DNA of 64,000 nucleotides, from the NCBI GenBank assembly GCA_946894095.1, contig OX335658.1, forward strand, positions 16,607,001 through 16,671,000, written 5' to 3'. This document shows positions 21,740 through 32,148 of this stretch, in pieces. Each line of letters opens with the position of its first letter. Position 1 is the stretch's first letter. The position numbers were made by a program, and so were the translations under genes. This DNA is from Incurvaria masculella. Its lineage: Eukaryota > Arthropoda > Insecta > Lepidoptera > Incurvariidae. Below the pieces are notes generated by a model. That model saw nothing but the letters and a program-made list of their open reading frames with translations, made no database searches and was not told the origin of the DNA.

Positions 21740-22354
21740 TGGACATGTTTGTGATAAATCCAGTTTTGGGCCACGAACTGCTCGCGAACGCGCCGAGATA
21801 GATTGGACCGGGTGCTCTGAATGCAGCTAAACTTTGCTTGTATCTCTGTTTGGGTGAATTATTCCTCGCTTTGCAGAGTTGGAAGGTATTCGGAACGAGG
21901 GAGCTTCTGTTGGAATGCTTCGCATTGTTATTGTATGTGTTTTTAAATTTAGTACTGAGGCGGAGCAACGGCCTTTGTTCGGTGGAGTGAACACGGTGTT
22001 TTGGGATAAGCTGCAAACAATTCAGTAAATATGATGTATTGACTGGATTCTTATGGCGGATGAGAAGCTAGACGGGAAAATGTGTCCGACACCTTTCCTG
22101 CCAGATACTGCGACACGTTTGTTGTCAAAGAGCTGCAATCTTTCCGTCAGTATCGTGTTTACATTAAATTTTTGGACAAACTTCGGATAAGCCCAGAAAG
22201 TGATTATATGCAGCAAGAAAATTAAAAATGGCGTTGTGACCGATTTTGATGAAATTTTCAGGCAATCTTCAGATTAGACCAGCCGTTTGTACTGTTTAGT
22301 TTGAAAGTTTAGAATCTCCGTGAATATTTTTTGTTTATTCGCTAGAAAATCACA
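21740..22354. other. Non-coding stretch, no gene seen
   Basis: Complex, apparently unique sequence. A 107-codon minus frame at 21693-22016 starts inside the family C repeat and has no known domain. Confidence 0.4.
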
Positions 22355-22843
22355 TTAAGGTGGCCCAACCCGCTCAACTCCCCATACAAACGGGGAAAGA
22401 AGATCACGCCCATATTTCTTATCAGAGATCCAAAATTTTGCTCAAAAGAGCTTTATCTGATCAAACTAGATGTCTGATGACCGTTGGCATTGCAAAATTC
22501 TGTTTGGTTTCTTAGTTTTAAGGTCCGAAAGTTCGAATTTTTCGCGCGTTTTATACAATAAATTTGGTGGTTTATTACGCAATGATAAAGTAAGATAATC
22601 TTGAAAAGATTAGTCATCAGACATAAATTATTTAATCAAGTTTGGTAATCTATTTGGTTCTTGTTAGATTTTTGACTACAGCGGTCGTGGTTTACTTTTA
22701 GCTATAAGTCGTTTTAAAATCAAAATTTTCGTAAATCTTACCAAATCATACACTATGCACATTATCTTTTTTGTAAACATGTTGCATCTTCCTCATCACG
22801 GAGCCCGCGAATGAGTTAGTCCCGCCGGGTTGGGCCACCTTAA
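22355..22843 (+). mobile_element. Family A MITE, copy 2
   Basis: TTAA at both borders and TTAAGGTGGCCCAACCCG ends. About 50 bp is deleted near the right end ('CACGGAGCC' joins directly to 'CGCGAATGAG'), probably through the GCC microhomology at both deletion edges. Confidence 0.9.
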
Positions 22844-22971
22844 AACACAAGCACGGAACGAATATTTCTCAGTCACGAAAATCAAAACTCAAATGAGTCA
22901 AGTCATTTCATCAGGTTATGCAGGATTTTTACCAGCCTTATATAAAGTCATTACCGAAATTGAGCGGTTCC

Positions 22972-23361
22972 TAGCCTAGTGGGCAGGGACTTGCCTTACA
23001 TTCCCATAGGCCAGGGTCGAATCCCCGTCCCATACATGCACCACTTTATTTTATATTTTTGAGATGGATGATTGCATTTTATTCCAAATGCGAGCCGCTC
23101 CTTGGTTCGGAATCCATGTAAAACTGTAGGTACACTTCTACTCCTACTGGGTGATAGGGTTAAGCCCGCCCGGGTTAGTACCGACGCATTGGATGAATAT
23201 ATGGTCGAAACTGTCCGTGTTTTCCATCTAGCTAATTTTTTCCTAGCCATAAAGGGAAGGTCTTGGCATGGAACCTAATTCCTTCGGGAATGCGTTGTGT
23301 TGGGCTTTATTATGATGATGCGCTTGGTATGAGCCATCCATGTCCATTTAACTAAAAAAAA
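22972..23361 (+). mobile_element. tRNA-headed SINE, copy 2
   Basis: Head 'GAGCGGTTCCTAGCCTAGTG' with a B-box-like 'GGTCGAATCCCC', the standard body, and an A-run at 23354-23361. The box B here is close to the canonical GGTTCGAATCC. Confidence 0.85.
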
Positions 23362-23373
23362 GTTGTATTAGAT

Positions 23374-23740
23374 AAAGCGGCTCGTAGCCTAGTGGCGCGG
23401 GGACTGGCCTAGCGTACTAAAGGTCTCAATTCCGACATGCACAACTTTCTTTCTCTTTCAGAGTTCTCTCTATGGTTCGGAATCCATGTAAAACTGTTGG
23501 TCCCCTTCCCCTAATAGGTGGTAGAGTTTAAGCCCGCCCGGGTTGGTACCATCGTATTGGATGAAAAGATGGTCGAAGCGGCAATGCAAAATTGTCCGTG
23601 TTTTCGATCCAGTTCAATGCAGCCGTGCTCATAAAGGGAAGGCCCTGCCATGGCACCTAATTCCTTCGGGAATGTAGTTTGGGCTAATATCATAACGGTA
23701 TTTGTGTGAAGCCATCCATGTCGGGTCGCATAAAAAAAAA
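23374..23740 (+). mobile_element. tRNA-headed SINE, copy 3
   Basis: Starts 13 bases after the previous copy's A-tail in the same orientation ('AGCGGCTCGTAGCCTAGTGG') and ends in an A-run at 23732-23740. Head-to-tail arrangement may reflect insertion into the A-tail of copy 2. Confidence 0.85.
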
Positions 23741-23787
23741 CCAAAAATATTATTCCGTTTAATTAAAATACCTTCGGACTCTTTCTC

Positions 23788-24014
23788 CGAAATCACCCAA
23801 ATCTCTCACGCGTATTCCCTCGCAACCGCCTAATTAACACACGCCTAGAAAGTTTAAATGCCCTGGTCGAGGGCGCTAAGCCGCCGCGATCCGGATTTTT
23901 CACCGGGGACCGTCGCGCGAACGCACCGCGGGCATCGCGACTCTAAATAATACATTCCCGACGGCGCGTGTGTGAGTCACCCGGCGAGCATGAAATGATG
24001 GAAGTAGAAACCGA
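23788..24014 (+). repeat. Duplicated GC-rich segment, copy 1
   Basis: 'CTCTCACGCGTATTCCCTCG' through 'CCGCCGCGATC', 'TTTTTCACCGGGGAC' and 'AATAATACATTCCCGAC' recur in order at 24163-24372. It is rich in CpG and otherwise unlike the window's repeats. Confidence 0.8.
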
Positions 24015-24054
24015 TACGCGTCTGTATGAGGGCAGCGAGGCTACTGTTACATAC

Positions 24055-24165
24055 ATAAACAGGCCAAGTGTGAGGCGGACTCGCACACGATGGGTTGACA
24101 CAAATAAATCACGTTTCTTGCGTGGTGGCCCCCTTTAATTTTTATTTGTTGTTATTTTTTGTGAA
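24055..24165 (+). repeat. Family C repeat, partial copy 3
   Basis: Begins 'AACAGGCCAAGTGTGAGG' and breaks off before the microsatellite, joining directly to the second copy of the GC-rich segment. Confidence 0.7.
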
Positions 24166-24372
24166 ATCGCCTAAAACTCTCACGCGTATTCCCTCGCAAT
24201 CGCCTAACAAACATGCGCCTAAAAAGCCGCCGCGATCGGGATTTTTCACCGGGGACTGTCGCGCGAACGCACTGCGGCCATCGCAACTCTAAATAATACA
24301 TTCCCGACAAAGACACTCGGCGCGTGTGTGAGTGGCCCGGCGAGGATGAAATGGTGGGAGTAGAAACCGAAA
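24163..24372 (+). repeat. Duplicated GC-rich segment, copy 2
   Basis: Second copy of 23788-24014, with substitutions and an extra 'AAAGACACT' block. Family C ends lie on both sides of it. Confidence 0.8.
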
Positions 24373-24387
24373 CTACAATTTAACATA

Positions 24388-24745
24388 TAAAAACCGGCCA
24401 AATGTGAGTGGGACTCGCACACGAAGAGTTCCATTATGTAATATTTTACCCAAAGAAATCACGTTTATTGTATGGTGACCCGTTTTATTGGTTTTTGCTG
24501 TTAAAGCAGCAACGGAAATACACACTCTGTGAGAATTTCAGATGTCTACCTATTACGGTTCATTGGATACTTTGATTGATGACTTATTTAATTTGCCGCT
24601 ACAACAACAAATAGGAAACATTAAAACAATGCAAAAAATAAATACGAACCACACCATAAAAAAAAGTGATTTTTGTGATAAATTTTGTACTACAATACGG
24701 AACCCTTCGCGTGCGAGTCCGACACGCACTTGGCCTGTTTTTTAT
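24388..24745. repeat. Family C repeats in inverted (head-to-head) arrangement, copy 4
   Basis: The left half reads as the forward family C 5' part ('AAAAACCGGCCAAATGTGAG' to 'ACCTATTACGGTTCA'). The right half returns in reverse, ending 'GCGAGT.. CGCACTTGGCCTG' and a T-run. No microsatellite remains between the halves. Confidence 0.7.
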
Positions 24746-24763
24746 ACAGGTATCTGTACCTGA

Positions 24764-25084
24764 AGTCTCAGTTGTCACCTAAATTGGCGATACGGCAAAC
24801 GGATCGACTGTCGTTTTCAAATGTATGGAGAAATTGAAGAGCGCGCGCAGTGGGCCGAACCGAGCCGAGCTTGATTTGACAGCTTACTCAATGTTGCCGT
24901 AAATACGTCGACGTTGCCGTTTACGTCCACTCCGCGTTTTCGTACAAATCGGAAGTCCGCGTTTGACTTTGACAGCTTGAAGAAGTAAATCCACAGAATA
25001 TCTAGTAAAAACTTGTATGGAGTTTGACGTTTTTACGGAACTTCGAAGTTACGTAAACGCCAATTTAGGGGAGAACTGAGACTA
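24764..25084. mobile_element. MITE family M, copy 1 (321 bp)
   Basis: Ends AGTCTCAG / CTGAGACT. Next inside the left end is 'CACCTAAATTGGCG', and near the right end its inverse 'CGCCAATTTAGG'. A second copy in opposite orientation lies at 38063-38395, sharing the interior ('GTTGCCGTTTACG', 'TTTGACAGCTTGAAGAAGTA'). Confidence 0.8.
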
Positions 25085-25450
25085 CCGGCTCCGTACGCTG
25101 CTCTCGCTTCATATCGGAAAGACGCGTCTCGTCTCCTGGCGCCGACGCGCTCGTCCTGAAGTCGTGCCAAGTGTCGGGCGGCTTCAGGACTCGCCGTACG
25201 GTCGCTGAAATGACTCTAAGGGCGGGAAGAACGTGTTTGAGGCTTTGTCTATGCTGGCGCTCATTTGCATCGCGAACATTGTAAATTGAATTATCGTTCC
25301 GACACAGATTTATCCATGCAACACTGTAACCAAAGTTATAGTTTCGTTATGACTGCTGCCGCCACGTATTTTAGTTCATTTTCGGCGGCGACCCACGGAA
25401 AATCCGTCGAAATACTGTGAAAATATTTAGATAAGTACAAGCGGTACAGT
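25085..25450. other. Non-coding, GC-richer stretch
   Basis: Unique-looking, with CpG-containing clusters near 25100-25210. No supported frame. Confidence 0.4.
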
Positions 25451-25518
25451 TCAGCTCGTGGTATAGGGGCTAGAATACTCACCTTTCATGAGGTTATCGG
25501 TTCAAATCTCAAAAAAAA
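25451..25518 (+). repeat. tRNA-Glu-like relic or SINE head
   Basis: 'GTGGTATAGGGGCTAGAATA' and 'CCTTTCAT', followed by the B-box-like 'GGTTCAAATCTC' and an A-run, follow the layout of tRNA-Glu (box A, TTC anticodon region, box B). The acceptor stem and anticodon stem do not pair well, so it is a pseudogene or SINE head rather than a working tRNA. Confidence 0.5.
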
Positions 25519-25707
25519 TATTTTATGCAAAATATATTGACTTGATACGCTTTATCTGTATGAAACTTCATTGACGGTTTCAGTAATTATATAGGTTGTT
25601 AAGTAGACGGCTTTTGCACCAGATAATACATGTTATACAACGTATAATATTACGCTAGAAACTTGGATAAGATATTTCTTTTATAATCCCATTGCATTAA
25701 GGGCTGC

Positions 25708-25936
25708 TTTTTTTTTATGTGACTGGACATGGATGGCTAATACCACACCTTCTGTCATGGTATTAGCCCAACACACCACATGGGAACTAGGTGCCATGCC
25801 AGGACCTTCCTTATATTGCACGGCTACATTGAACTGGATGGAAAACACGGACAATTTTCATTGCCGCTTCGACCGTCGTTCATCCAATGCGATGGTACCA
25901 ACCCGGGCGGGATAAACCCTACCACCTAGTAAGTAA
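25708..25936 (-). mobile_element. SINE, 5'-truncated
   Basis: Starts with a T-run (A-tail on the minus strand) and carries the SINE body to 'CACCTAGTAAGTAAG'. The 'CTTACTTAC' end block matches the 5S-headed copies at 29840 and 61271 rather than the tRNA-headed ones; the head itself is lost. Confidence 0.8.
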
Positions 25937-26028
25937 GCTGTTGATTTTGTTCTTTGTACATTGTATTTAACCGTGACAAGCTATGACATTGGCACTGTCT
26001 CTCCGAGACGAAACGAGACAATATATTA

Positions 26029-26588
26029 TAGACTAGGAGGTTGCGACAAAAATGGTAACGATAACGTAAATGGCTGAAACTGGGTTCACGGGATGAAGTA
26101 CAAGCCTCTGAAGCTAAATGTGCAGTCTGCCTATTCCAAGTGGTTGCGTTACGTAGATAAGGCGCCTGAAAAAGTAGTCATGGTGACAAAAAATACATAT
26201 GATTAGGTAAATGGATGCAAATAACGAAGCATGAAAGTATCAATACATACTTGCTTAGCAATACAAAAACTGAACAAATCTTTGGTTGCATTAAGTAGTT
26301 ATAAGCGATTTAGGTTACAGATATAACTTTAGGTATATTTAAGTATTTAATTAAGTAGCCGTCTGGTTATTGTTGAATAATTAATAGGTATTAATGTTTC
26401 CAGATAATCAGTATATTCATCAGCAGGTACATACCAGAATCTATTTTGTATAGCCAATCTAGAAAACGCAACCACGTGGGACGGGCAGACCGACATATTT
26501 TGCATCAGAGGGTTGGTATCTAACATGTGAACCCAGATTCAGCCATTTACCTTATCGTGACCAAAAATGTCGTGACCTCCCGGAATAT
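26029..26588. mobile_element. MITE family G, copy 1 (about 560 bp)
   Basis: Long terminal inverted repeats of about 50 bp, roughly 85 percent alike. The left begins 'TAGACTAGGAGGTTGCGACA' with 'GTAAATGGCTGAAACTGGGT'. The right is the inverse, ending 'GTCGTGACCTCCCGGAATA'. Non-coding interior. The second copy is at 35181-35797. Confidence 0.8.
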
Positions 26589-26654
26589 TATAATAATAGT
26601 TTCATTCCAGACGCGTAGGACGCTTAGACGAGGATGCAAAATTAAAAGAGGATG

Positions 26655-27005
26655 TTCCGACCCATACAATGTTTTTTTTGCACAGAACGCAAAAAGTATT
26701 GCACTTTAAGGCACGAATTCGTCAAAATTATTAAATATAGCCATAGTAGTTGCAGCGAAAACGAATTCACAATTTCAGGTTTAATGGTTTCGTTGTAATT
26801 GCCGATTAGAAGTTTTACACCGTTAGATGGCGCTGTTAAATAAAAATCGTATTTAAATAAATTGTAACAAAACCAATAATCCTGAAATTGTGAAATTGTT
26901 TTCACTGCAAGTAATATGACTATATTAAACTTTTATTATTAATTCGTGGCTTAAAGTGCAATACTTTTTGCGTTATGTGTGCAGACAACTTGATATGTGT
27001 CGGAA
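26655..27005. mobile_element. Foldback MITE family H, copy 1
   Basis: Outer ends TTCCGACCCATA / TATGTGTCGGAA, then a well-matched 24-bp inverted pair centred on 'CGCAAAAAGTATTGCAC', then a nested inverted pair around 'AATTTCAGG'. The core has 'CCGTTAGATGGCGCTGTTAA'. Related diverged copies occur at 45995-46200 and 63236-63345. It ends six bases before family A copy 3. Confidence 0.7.
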
Positions 27006-27010
27006 CAGCC

Positions 27011-27561
27011 TTAAGGTGGGCCATCCCGCTCAACTCCCCTTACAAACGGAGAAAAAAGATCACCGCCCATATTTCTTGTCAGAAATCCAAAATTTTGCTC
27101 AAAATAGCTTTATTTGATCGAACTAGATGTCTGATGACCATTGGCATTGTAAAATTGTGTTTGGTTTCTAAGTTACCAGGTCCGAAAGTTCGCATTTTTC
27201 GCGCGTTTTATACAATGACTTTGGAGGTGGATTACGCAATGATAAAGTAAGAACATCTTAAAAAGATTAGTCATCAGACATAGCTTATTTAATCAAGATT
27301 TATATTCTATTTGGTTTTTGTCCGTTTTTTTACTGCAGCGGTCGTGGTTTACTTTTAGCTACAAGTCGTTTTGTAATTAAAATTTTCGTAAATCTTACCA
27401 AATCAAACACTATGCACATTGTCTGCTTTATGGACATGTTGCATCCTCCTCATCACGGAGCCTCTCTTTTTCTTTGAAACATAGAAGGTCCCAGAGCGCA
27501 ATAGCAAGGTTTTGTACGGTGCCCGCGAATGAGTTAGTCCCGCCGGAAAGGGACACCTTAA
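27011..27561 (+). mobile_element. Family A MITE, copy 3
   Basis: TTAA borders. Full-length interior, but the right terminus is decayed ('GCCGGAAAGGGACACCTTAA' instead of the consensus). Confidence 0.85.
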
Positions 27562-28289
27562 TATGTTGATGGCTATCTTATTTCAAAATATGTCATAATG
27601 TTTGAATCATCAACACAAAATAGAAGTACCACTAAGCCTTAACTCTTCCCAAGCTTAGAAGGCCGCCGCCCCCGCGATTACTTTACTCTATGGCCACGTT
27701 TTTTCGCGTCTCCCATTTTATGTTTATAGCCCGTCTCCTAGATCGTATTCTGCGCACGTCATCCCTGCAATTTTGCTCTCTCGTAAGAAGCTATTTTTAG
27801 AAGCGACACCGCCAGTGTACGAGTAGTTATGGTAAAAACATCGCTGTCTTCTTTGTTGGAGTTTATTTCTCGGTGGATTGGATGGATCGCTAGGATGAAG
27901 AGGTTAAACAAAGGGGTCGCCTTCATAAAGTCCAAAAAGCATAAGGTCCAAAACCCAGAACATCCAATCCATCGTGTATTATTAAATGTATATAATATAA
28001 TCTAACCTAACCTAATTGAAAAAATCCTTATTCATTAGTGTTTTGGACGGTATGGGTATTGGAACTTGTGCTTTTTGGACTTAATGATGCGTCCCCGAAC
28101 AAAGCATTGAACAATCTGCATTTTTCCAAATCAGGTTTTCCCATAACATATATATAAATGTATGCATGATTATTGCAAAACAATCTAAGAAATAAAAATA
28201 AATTCAAGAAGGTAGTGCTTCAATCATCCGTGAAGGTCTCGTATTTTCATAATATTTCCTGGTTTATGACATGATATAATATGATGTGC
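27562..28289. other. Non-coding stretch with a small foldback
   Basis: No gene. A GC-richer part lies at 27640-27830. At 27918-28083, AAGTCCAAAAAGCA and its inverse TGCTTTTTGGACTT enclose about 140 bp including two CCTAA units, consistent with a small foldback. Confidence 0.45.
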
Positions 28290-28610
28290 ATACATATATT
28301 TTTTTTTCCAAAATAATATTACCTTGTAATACAAGGTTTACTTAGGTTTGGTATGAAATTACTAACCAATTATTTTGAGATTTGATACAATTTCATATCA
28401 ATAATGACGAGGGCTTTGTGCACCCGAATTTTAGTTAAGTATTATTTGTTTCTCGGTATTGATCAAAATCTCATACAGGAATCTTATTCTTACTTTATTG
28501 ATAAGCCTGCTCTCAAACCATTATACAATAGATTAATATATTTATTCTATGATTATACTCTTAATATTTGTAGGTGGTAGCATTTCAAGGGATATACCTA
28601 TGTGACCAGC
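28290..28610 (+). repeat. Family Q/T LINE 3' region, copy
   Basis: Shares in order 'GACGAGGGCTTTGTGCACC', 'AAAATCTCATACAGGAA' and 'TGTAGGTGGTAGCATTTCAA' with 34130-34470, 37380-37755 and 56440-57060. Non-coding LINE 3' untranslated sequence by inference. Confidence 0.5.
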
Positions 28611-28639
28611 TCACTGCAGTAGTTTATGACAAAATTAAT

Positions 28640-28830
28640 AGTATTAAAACCAAACGACCAAAGTTCCTTGCTTAAGGTGACGCTTGGTTCGGGTTATCTC
28701 TTTCCCTAAAATATGGTGGAGAGAGGTGATGGCTGTGCCCGGCGTGATGCTCGGGTACGGGTGCTGTTTGTGGGGGACTGGCCTGCTCCAATTGGCAACA
28801 TGTTGGTTACTATCCACTAGTCTTTGCAAA
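28640..28830 (-). repeat. Unclassified repeat-like fragment
   Basis: GC-richer block with a 61-codon minus-strand frame containing 'ANWSRPVPHKQHPYPSITPG'. I recognise no domain. Composition unlike the AT-rich flanks suggests a mobile-element remnant, but this is weak. Confidence 0.25.
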
Positions 28831-28939
28831 TAAAATGATATTTGTCATGTACTGCTAAATAATTCATGCCGTATGCATGCCGTACTCTCGTGAATTATTA
28901 TTAACTTAGTGATATACGTTTTTGTTAATAAAAAATTGA

Positions 28940-29095
28940 CAAACACTATTGTAAATTTAGACTAAGTGGACGAAAAAAAGCAGAATTTCTTGCCAGTTCT
29001 TCTTCGCTGTGTTTTGTTTTGCTGATGATAAAATATGACCAATCTGAGTGCAGTGTAATATCTATGGATGATGAATAAACAATACAATACAATAC
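28940..29095 (+). repeat. LINE 3' tail
   Basis: 'TCTTGCCAGTTCTTCTTCGC' to a terminal 'GATGAATAAACAATACAATA' is the common form of lepidopteran LINE 3' ends and resembles 19610-19920. Confidence 0.45.
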
Positions 29096-29511
29096 TCGTA
29101 CAAGATGTTTAAATAAGAAAGAAGAAAAGATAAGGGTTCACTCTAGAAGCGAACACTAAAAGCTCTTACAACAAATACCTGCGAGTAGCTGTCATTCTCC
29201 ATATTGGAAAATGTAAATGACAGCTTCTCTGTTTGAGAACTTATCGTGTTCACTTCCCGAGTAGATCGGCGGGGCTTTTAAATATTTTATGTGTATGTTT
29301 TATGTTATTGTACGTGTAAATTGGTGAAAGGAGAACGTACAGGCATTAACGATTGTGAATAATAACTTTTTCAAAACACTATATAACAAATCCAGTTTTT
29401 TTTTGTAATTAGGCATGTGACATGTATGTATGTATAAGCGACCCTTAAGCAAGGACACATTAATTAATTCCTAATAAGGATCCCTGTAAAAAGAACTACT
29501 TCATGAATATA
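29096..29511. other. Non-coding stretch, no gene seen
   Basis: A short inverted pair ('AGCTGTCATT' / 'AATGACAGCT', near 29187-29226) is the only structure noted. Confidence 0.4.
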
Positions 29512-29590
29512 CTGCTAGGCTGGAACCGAACCAGCAAAACATACCATTCGCGGGTATTGCGCTAACCAATTTCGCCACCTGATGTGGCGA
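29512..29590 (-). repeat. tRNA-like relic or SINE head
   Basis: On the minus strand 'GGCGAAATTGGTTAGCGCAA' (A-box-like) is followed about 30 bases later by 'TGGTTCGGTTCCAGCC' (B-box-like). Spacing is right for a tRNA-type promoter, but I cannot form a full cloverleaf, so a SINE head or tRNA pseudogene is the fair call. Confidence 0.45.
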
Positions 29591-29839
29591 ATTTCATAAT
29601 TTGAAATTCTCCTACAGTCCCTATTCCCGTAATGAATGCCTCCTACTAACATAGTGTTTAAGATTATAACTACATACATTTATTTAACGCTATGCGTTAT
29701 GGTCATTGACTGCAAAGATTGAACATTCAAACATAATATTGTTCAATTTGATAACGCAACTATCCCGTTTTTGGAATGATTTTGGAAAATCCAGAAATGA
29801 AAATGTTGCTCCTTTACATATGGATATTACATACATAAT

Positions 29840-30146
29840 GGGTCCGGTATGGTCTTGGATGGGTGACCATTCGACCGTTGAGAGAGGCTAGCCGTGGTTC
29901 GGATTCTACGTTAAACTGTAGGTCCCCTTCCTTACTTACTAGGTGGTAGGATTAATCCCGCCCGGTGGATGAACGATGGTCGAAGCGGCAATGAAAATTG
30001 TTCGTGTTTTCCATCCAGTTCAATGTAGCCGTGCAATATAAGGAAGGTCCTGGCATGGCACCTAGTTCACATGTGGTGTGTTGGGTTGATACCGTGACAG
30101 AATATTGTGCTATTAGCCATCGATTTCCAGTCACATAAAAAAAAAA
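29840..30146 (+). mobile_element. 5S-headed SINE, 5'-truncated
   Basis: Begins inside the 5S-like head ('GGTCTTGGATGGGTGACC' equivalent, here GGTATGGTCTTGGATGGGTG), continues 'CGTTGAGAGAGGCTAGCC', then the standard SINE body and an A-run at 30137-30146. The GGATGGGTGACC block is the box C of 5S rRNA genes. Confidence 0.8.
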
Positions 30147-30271
30147 CATTTTTTTTTTGGAATTACCGATCCTGTTAGAATGCTGTAGAGTAACAATGTA
30201 GAAAATTTAAGTAAAACGTGTAACCAGAAGAGCGATCCGTGTTGAATAATAATGCTTCCTAACATGTCAGC

Positions 30272-30500
30272 GCAGCAGGTCCATTCCTGGCATTCGGTAA
30301 TCAGGAATCAGGAATCCTGAGACTAGAAAACAGCTTTTGTAGCGGTTTTCAAAGCGATTTTCTTGACGAAAATATTCCGGAGCATAGTTTTTTTTAAATA
30401 ATGAAGGTTTGCGGTAGAAAAACTCGCTTTGAAAATCGTGGTTTTCTAGACTCAGGATTCCTGATTTCTGATTACAGAATGCCAGGAATATACCTGTTGT
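30272..30500. mobile_element. Foldback MITE family F, copy 1
   Basis: GCAGCAGGTCCATTCCTGG at the left and its inverse near the right (CCAGGAATATACCTGTTG), with inner inverted pairs around 'TCAGGAATCCTGAG' and 'CGGTTTTCAAAGCGA'. Related copies are at 34205-34304 and 37089-37319. Confidence 0.75.
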
Positions 30501-30596
30501 ACTGTAGGTTTGCGTGTTAAGGGGGGGGGGGGGGAGGGCACTACGTCACAAGGGGGCGCTTCTCAACCGTGTGACGCAGTGCGCACGACTCGTTTC
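30501..30596. repeat. G-run and GC-rich junction
   Basis: A run of 13 G bases near 30521-30533 is followed by 'GAGGGCACTACGTCACAAGG'. It lies at the left edge of the tandem duplication. Confidence 0.5.
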
Positions 30597-32148
30597 CTTG
30601 CCGACTGCCTCATTGCACAGTGAAAATGGAAAATAACGAAACAATCATGTGAAACATGCAATACGTAAGCATTCGAATTATTGAAATAACCATGATAATC
30701 TAGTATTACATTTACATAATTAGTTTGGTTTTAATTATTTAGTCAATTTGAGGATGGTTTATACCAGAAATTGTGAGCTACATATATGTTTTCTGTTGTT
30801 CTGTTTATACCCTAATATGAATTATTATTATCTATGCCTTAAAATAAGATAAAATAACCTTGCTTGTCTACCAATTTGACAAAATGAAATACAAATACAA
30901 ATTGGAAAGGCTCAGCATACAGATTCTATCATGACTGATTATAATGTTGAATTGTACACACCATCAACCCAGTCTTTAAGGCCCTGGTACTAGCCAAATC
31001 GCAAAGTTAGACGAGGCACCCCAAGTTAACTAACTAAGTCTGACGATTATAAGTGTCATTCTTACAATATATGATTCCTTGTCTATTAATCAACCTATTT
31101 TCGTTAATGTATGTTACCTTTTTCTATACAAAATACATTGCGGAAACGGTGTCCATTTCCGAACTTTTTTGACTAAATATAGAAATCTAATAGCAAATGG
31201 AATGTTTTGTTTATGCATATATGCTGTTTTTGCTTATATCTATTAATCGAATTACTTTCAGATTTCTAATGAGAAAAATCAACTTTTTTATTTTTATTAT
31301 TATTTAAATAAATGATGGAATCAAAAAATATTAACAATCCATTATCAGTCTGGAGTTCTATTTGGATTTTCTGAAGCGTTTCACTACATATTATTACATT
31401 TGTTAAAATGTGCATTTGTATGGCGCGAGTAGTTGGCCAGTCCTAGCGCCTTAAAAGGCTGAGTATAGAATGCGCATACATTCTTGGAATTTGCAAGATA
31501 TGCGCATATATTGCATACCTATAGTTACTTAAAATGGCTTTCATACGATGATGTAGAAGCTTTGGGTTATGTTTTAGCTGTTTGTTATCCTGAAATAGCT
31601 TTCAGAAGTAAAGCGTTCAGTTCTGCTGTCGTTTTTGAAGGCTTTATTGCTGAGATTGTAATTATATAAACTTCTACGTCGAATATCAGTTGTGTTTTAA
31701 CCACGATCTAATATTTCAATATGTTTTGATATTTTGATCGTCCCTAAACACAATTTTGCAATCTAAAATATTTTGGGTTGCAAGTATAATATTAAAGTAT
31801 CTTTTGTTCTTTAAGTGAGTACATACATATTTATTTTGTTATTGAATTAAACTTGACCAATCACTTGCGATACAAAAAGATCACACCATTACGATATATT
31901 TACTTCCTTCGTATACTGTTACGCAACACGCACCAAACCAAATTCTGCTTATAAATAGAGCGAAATAAAGGTGTGAGTGAATTTCTTCTATGTGCTTACC
32001 CCTCCAGGGAACCGACGAAATGATATACAGAATGTTGATACACGTTTACCTGGGTATCCATTTCAGATGTGACACAATATCTGATACACAACTAGAATCT
32101 GCTATCAATTAAAACCATTTCTTAAATAAAATAGTTTCTAAGGGGGCT
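30597..32148 (+). repeat. Tandem duplication unit 1 (blocks A and B)
   Basis: Block A (30597-30835) and block B (31617-32148) are each repeated in the same order at 32187-32446 and 33460-33996. The middle (30836-31616) has no clear match in the second unit. No gene seen; an open frame of 61 codons at 31484-31669 spans the start of block B without known motifs. Confidence 0.85.

Noticed and set aside
25451..25518. Functional tRNA gene
   Set aside because: Box A and box B are recognisable, but the acceptor and anticodon stems do not pair and an A-run follows, as in SINE heads and pseudogenes.
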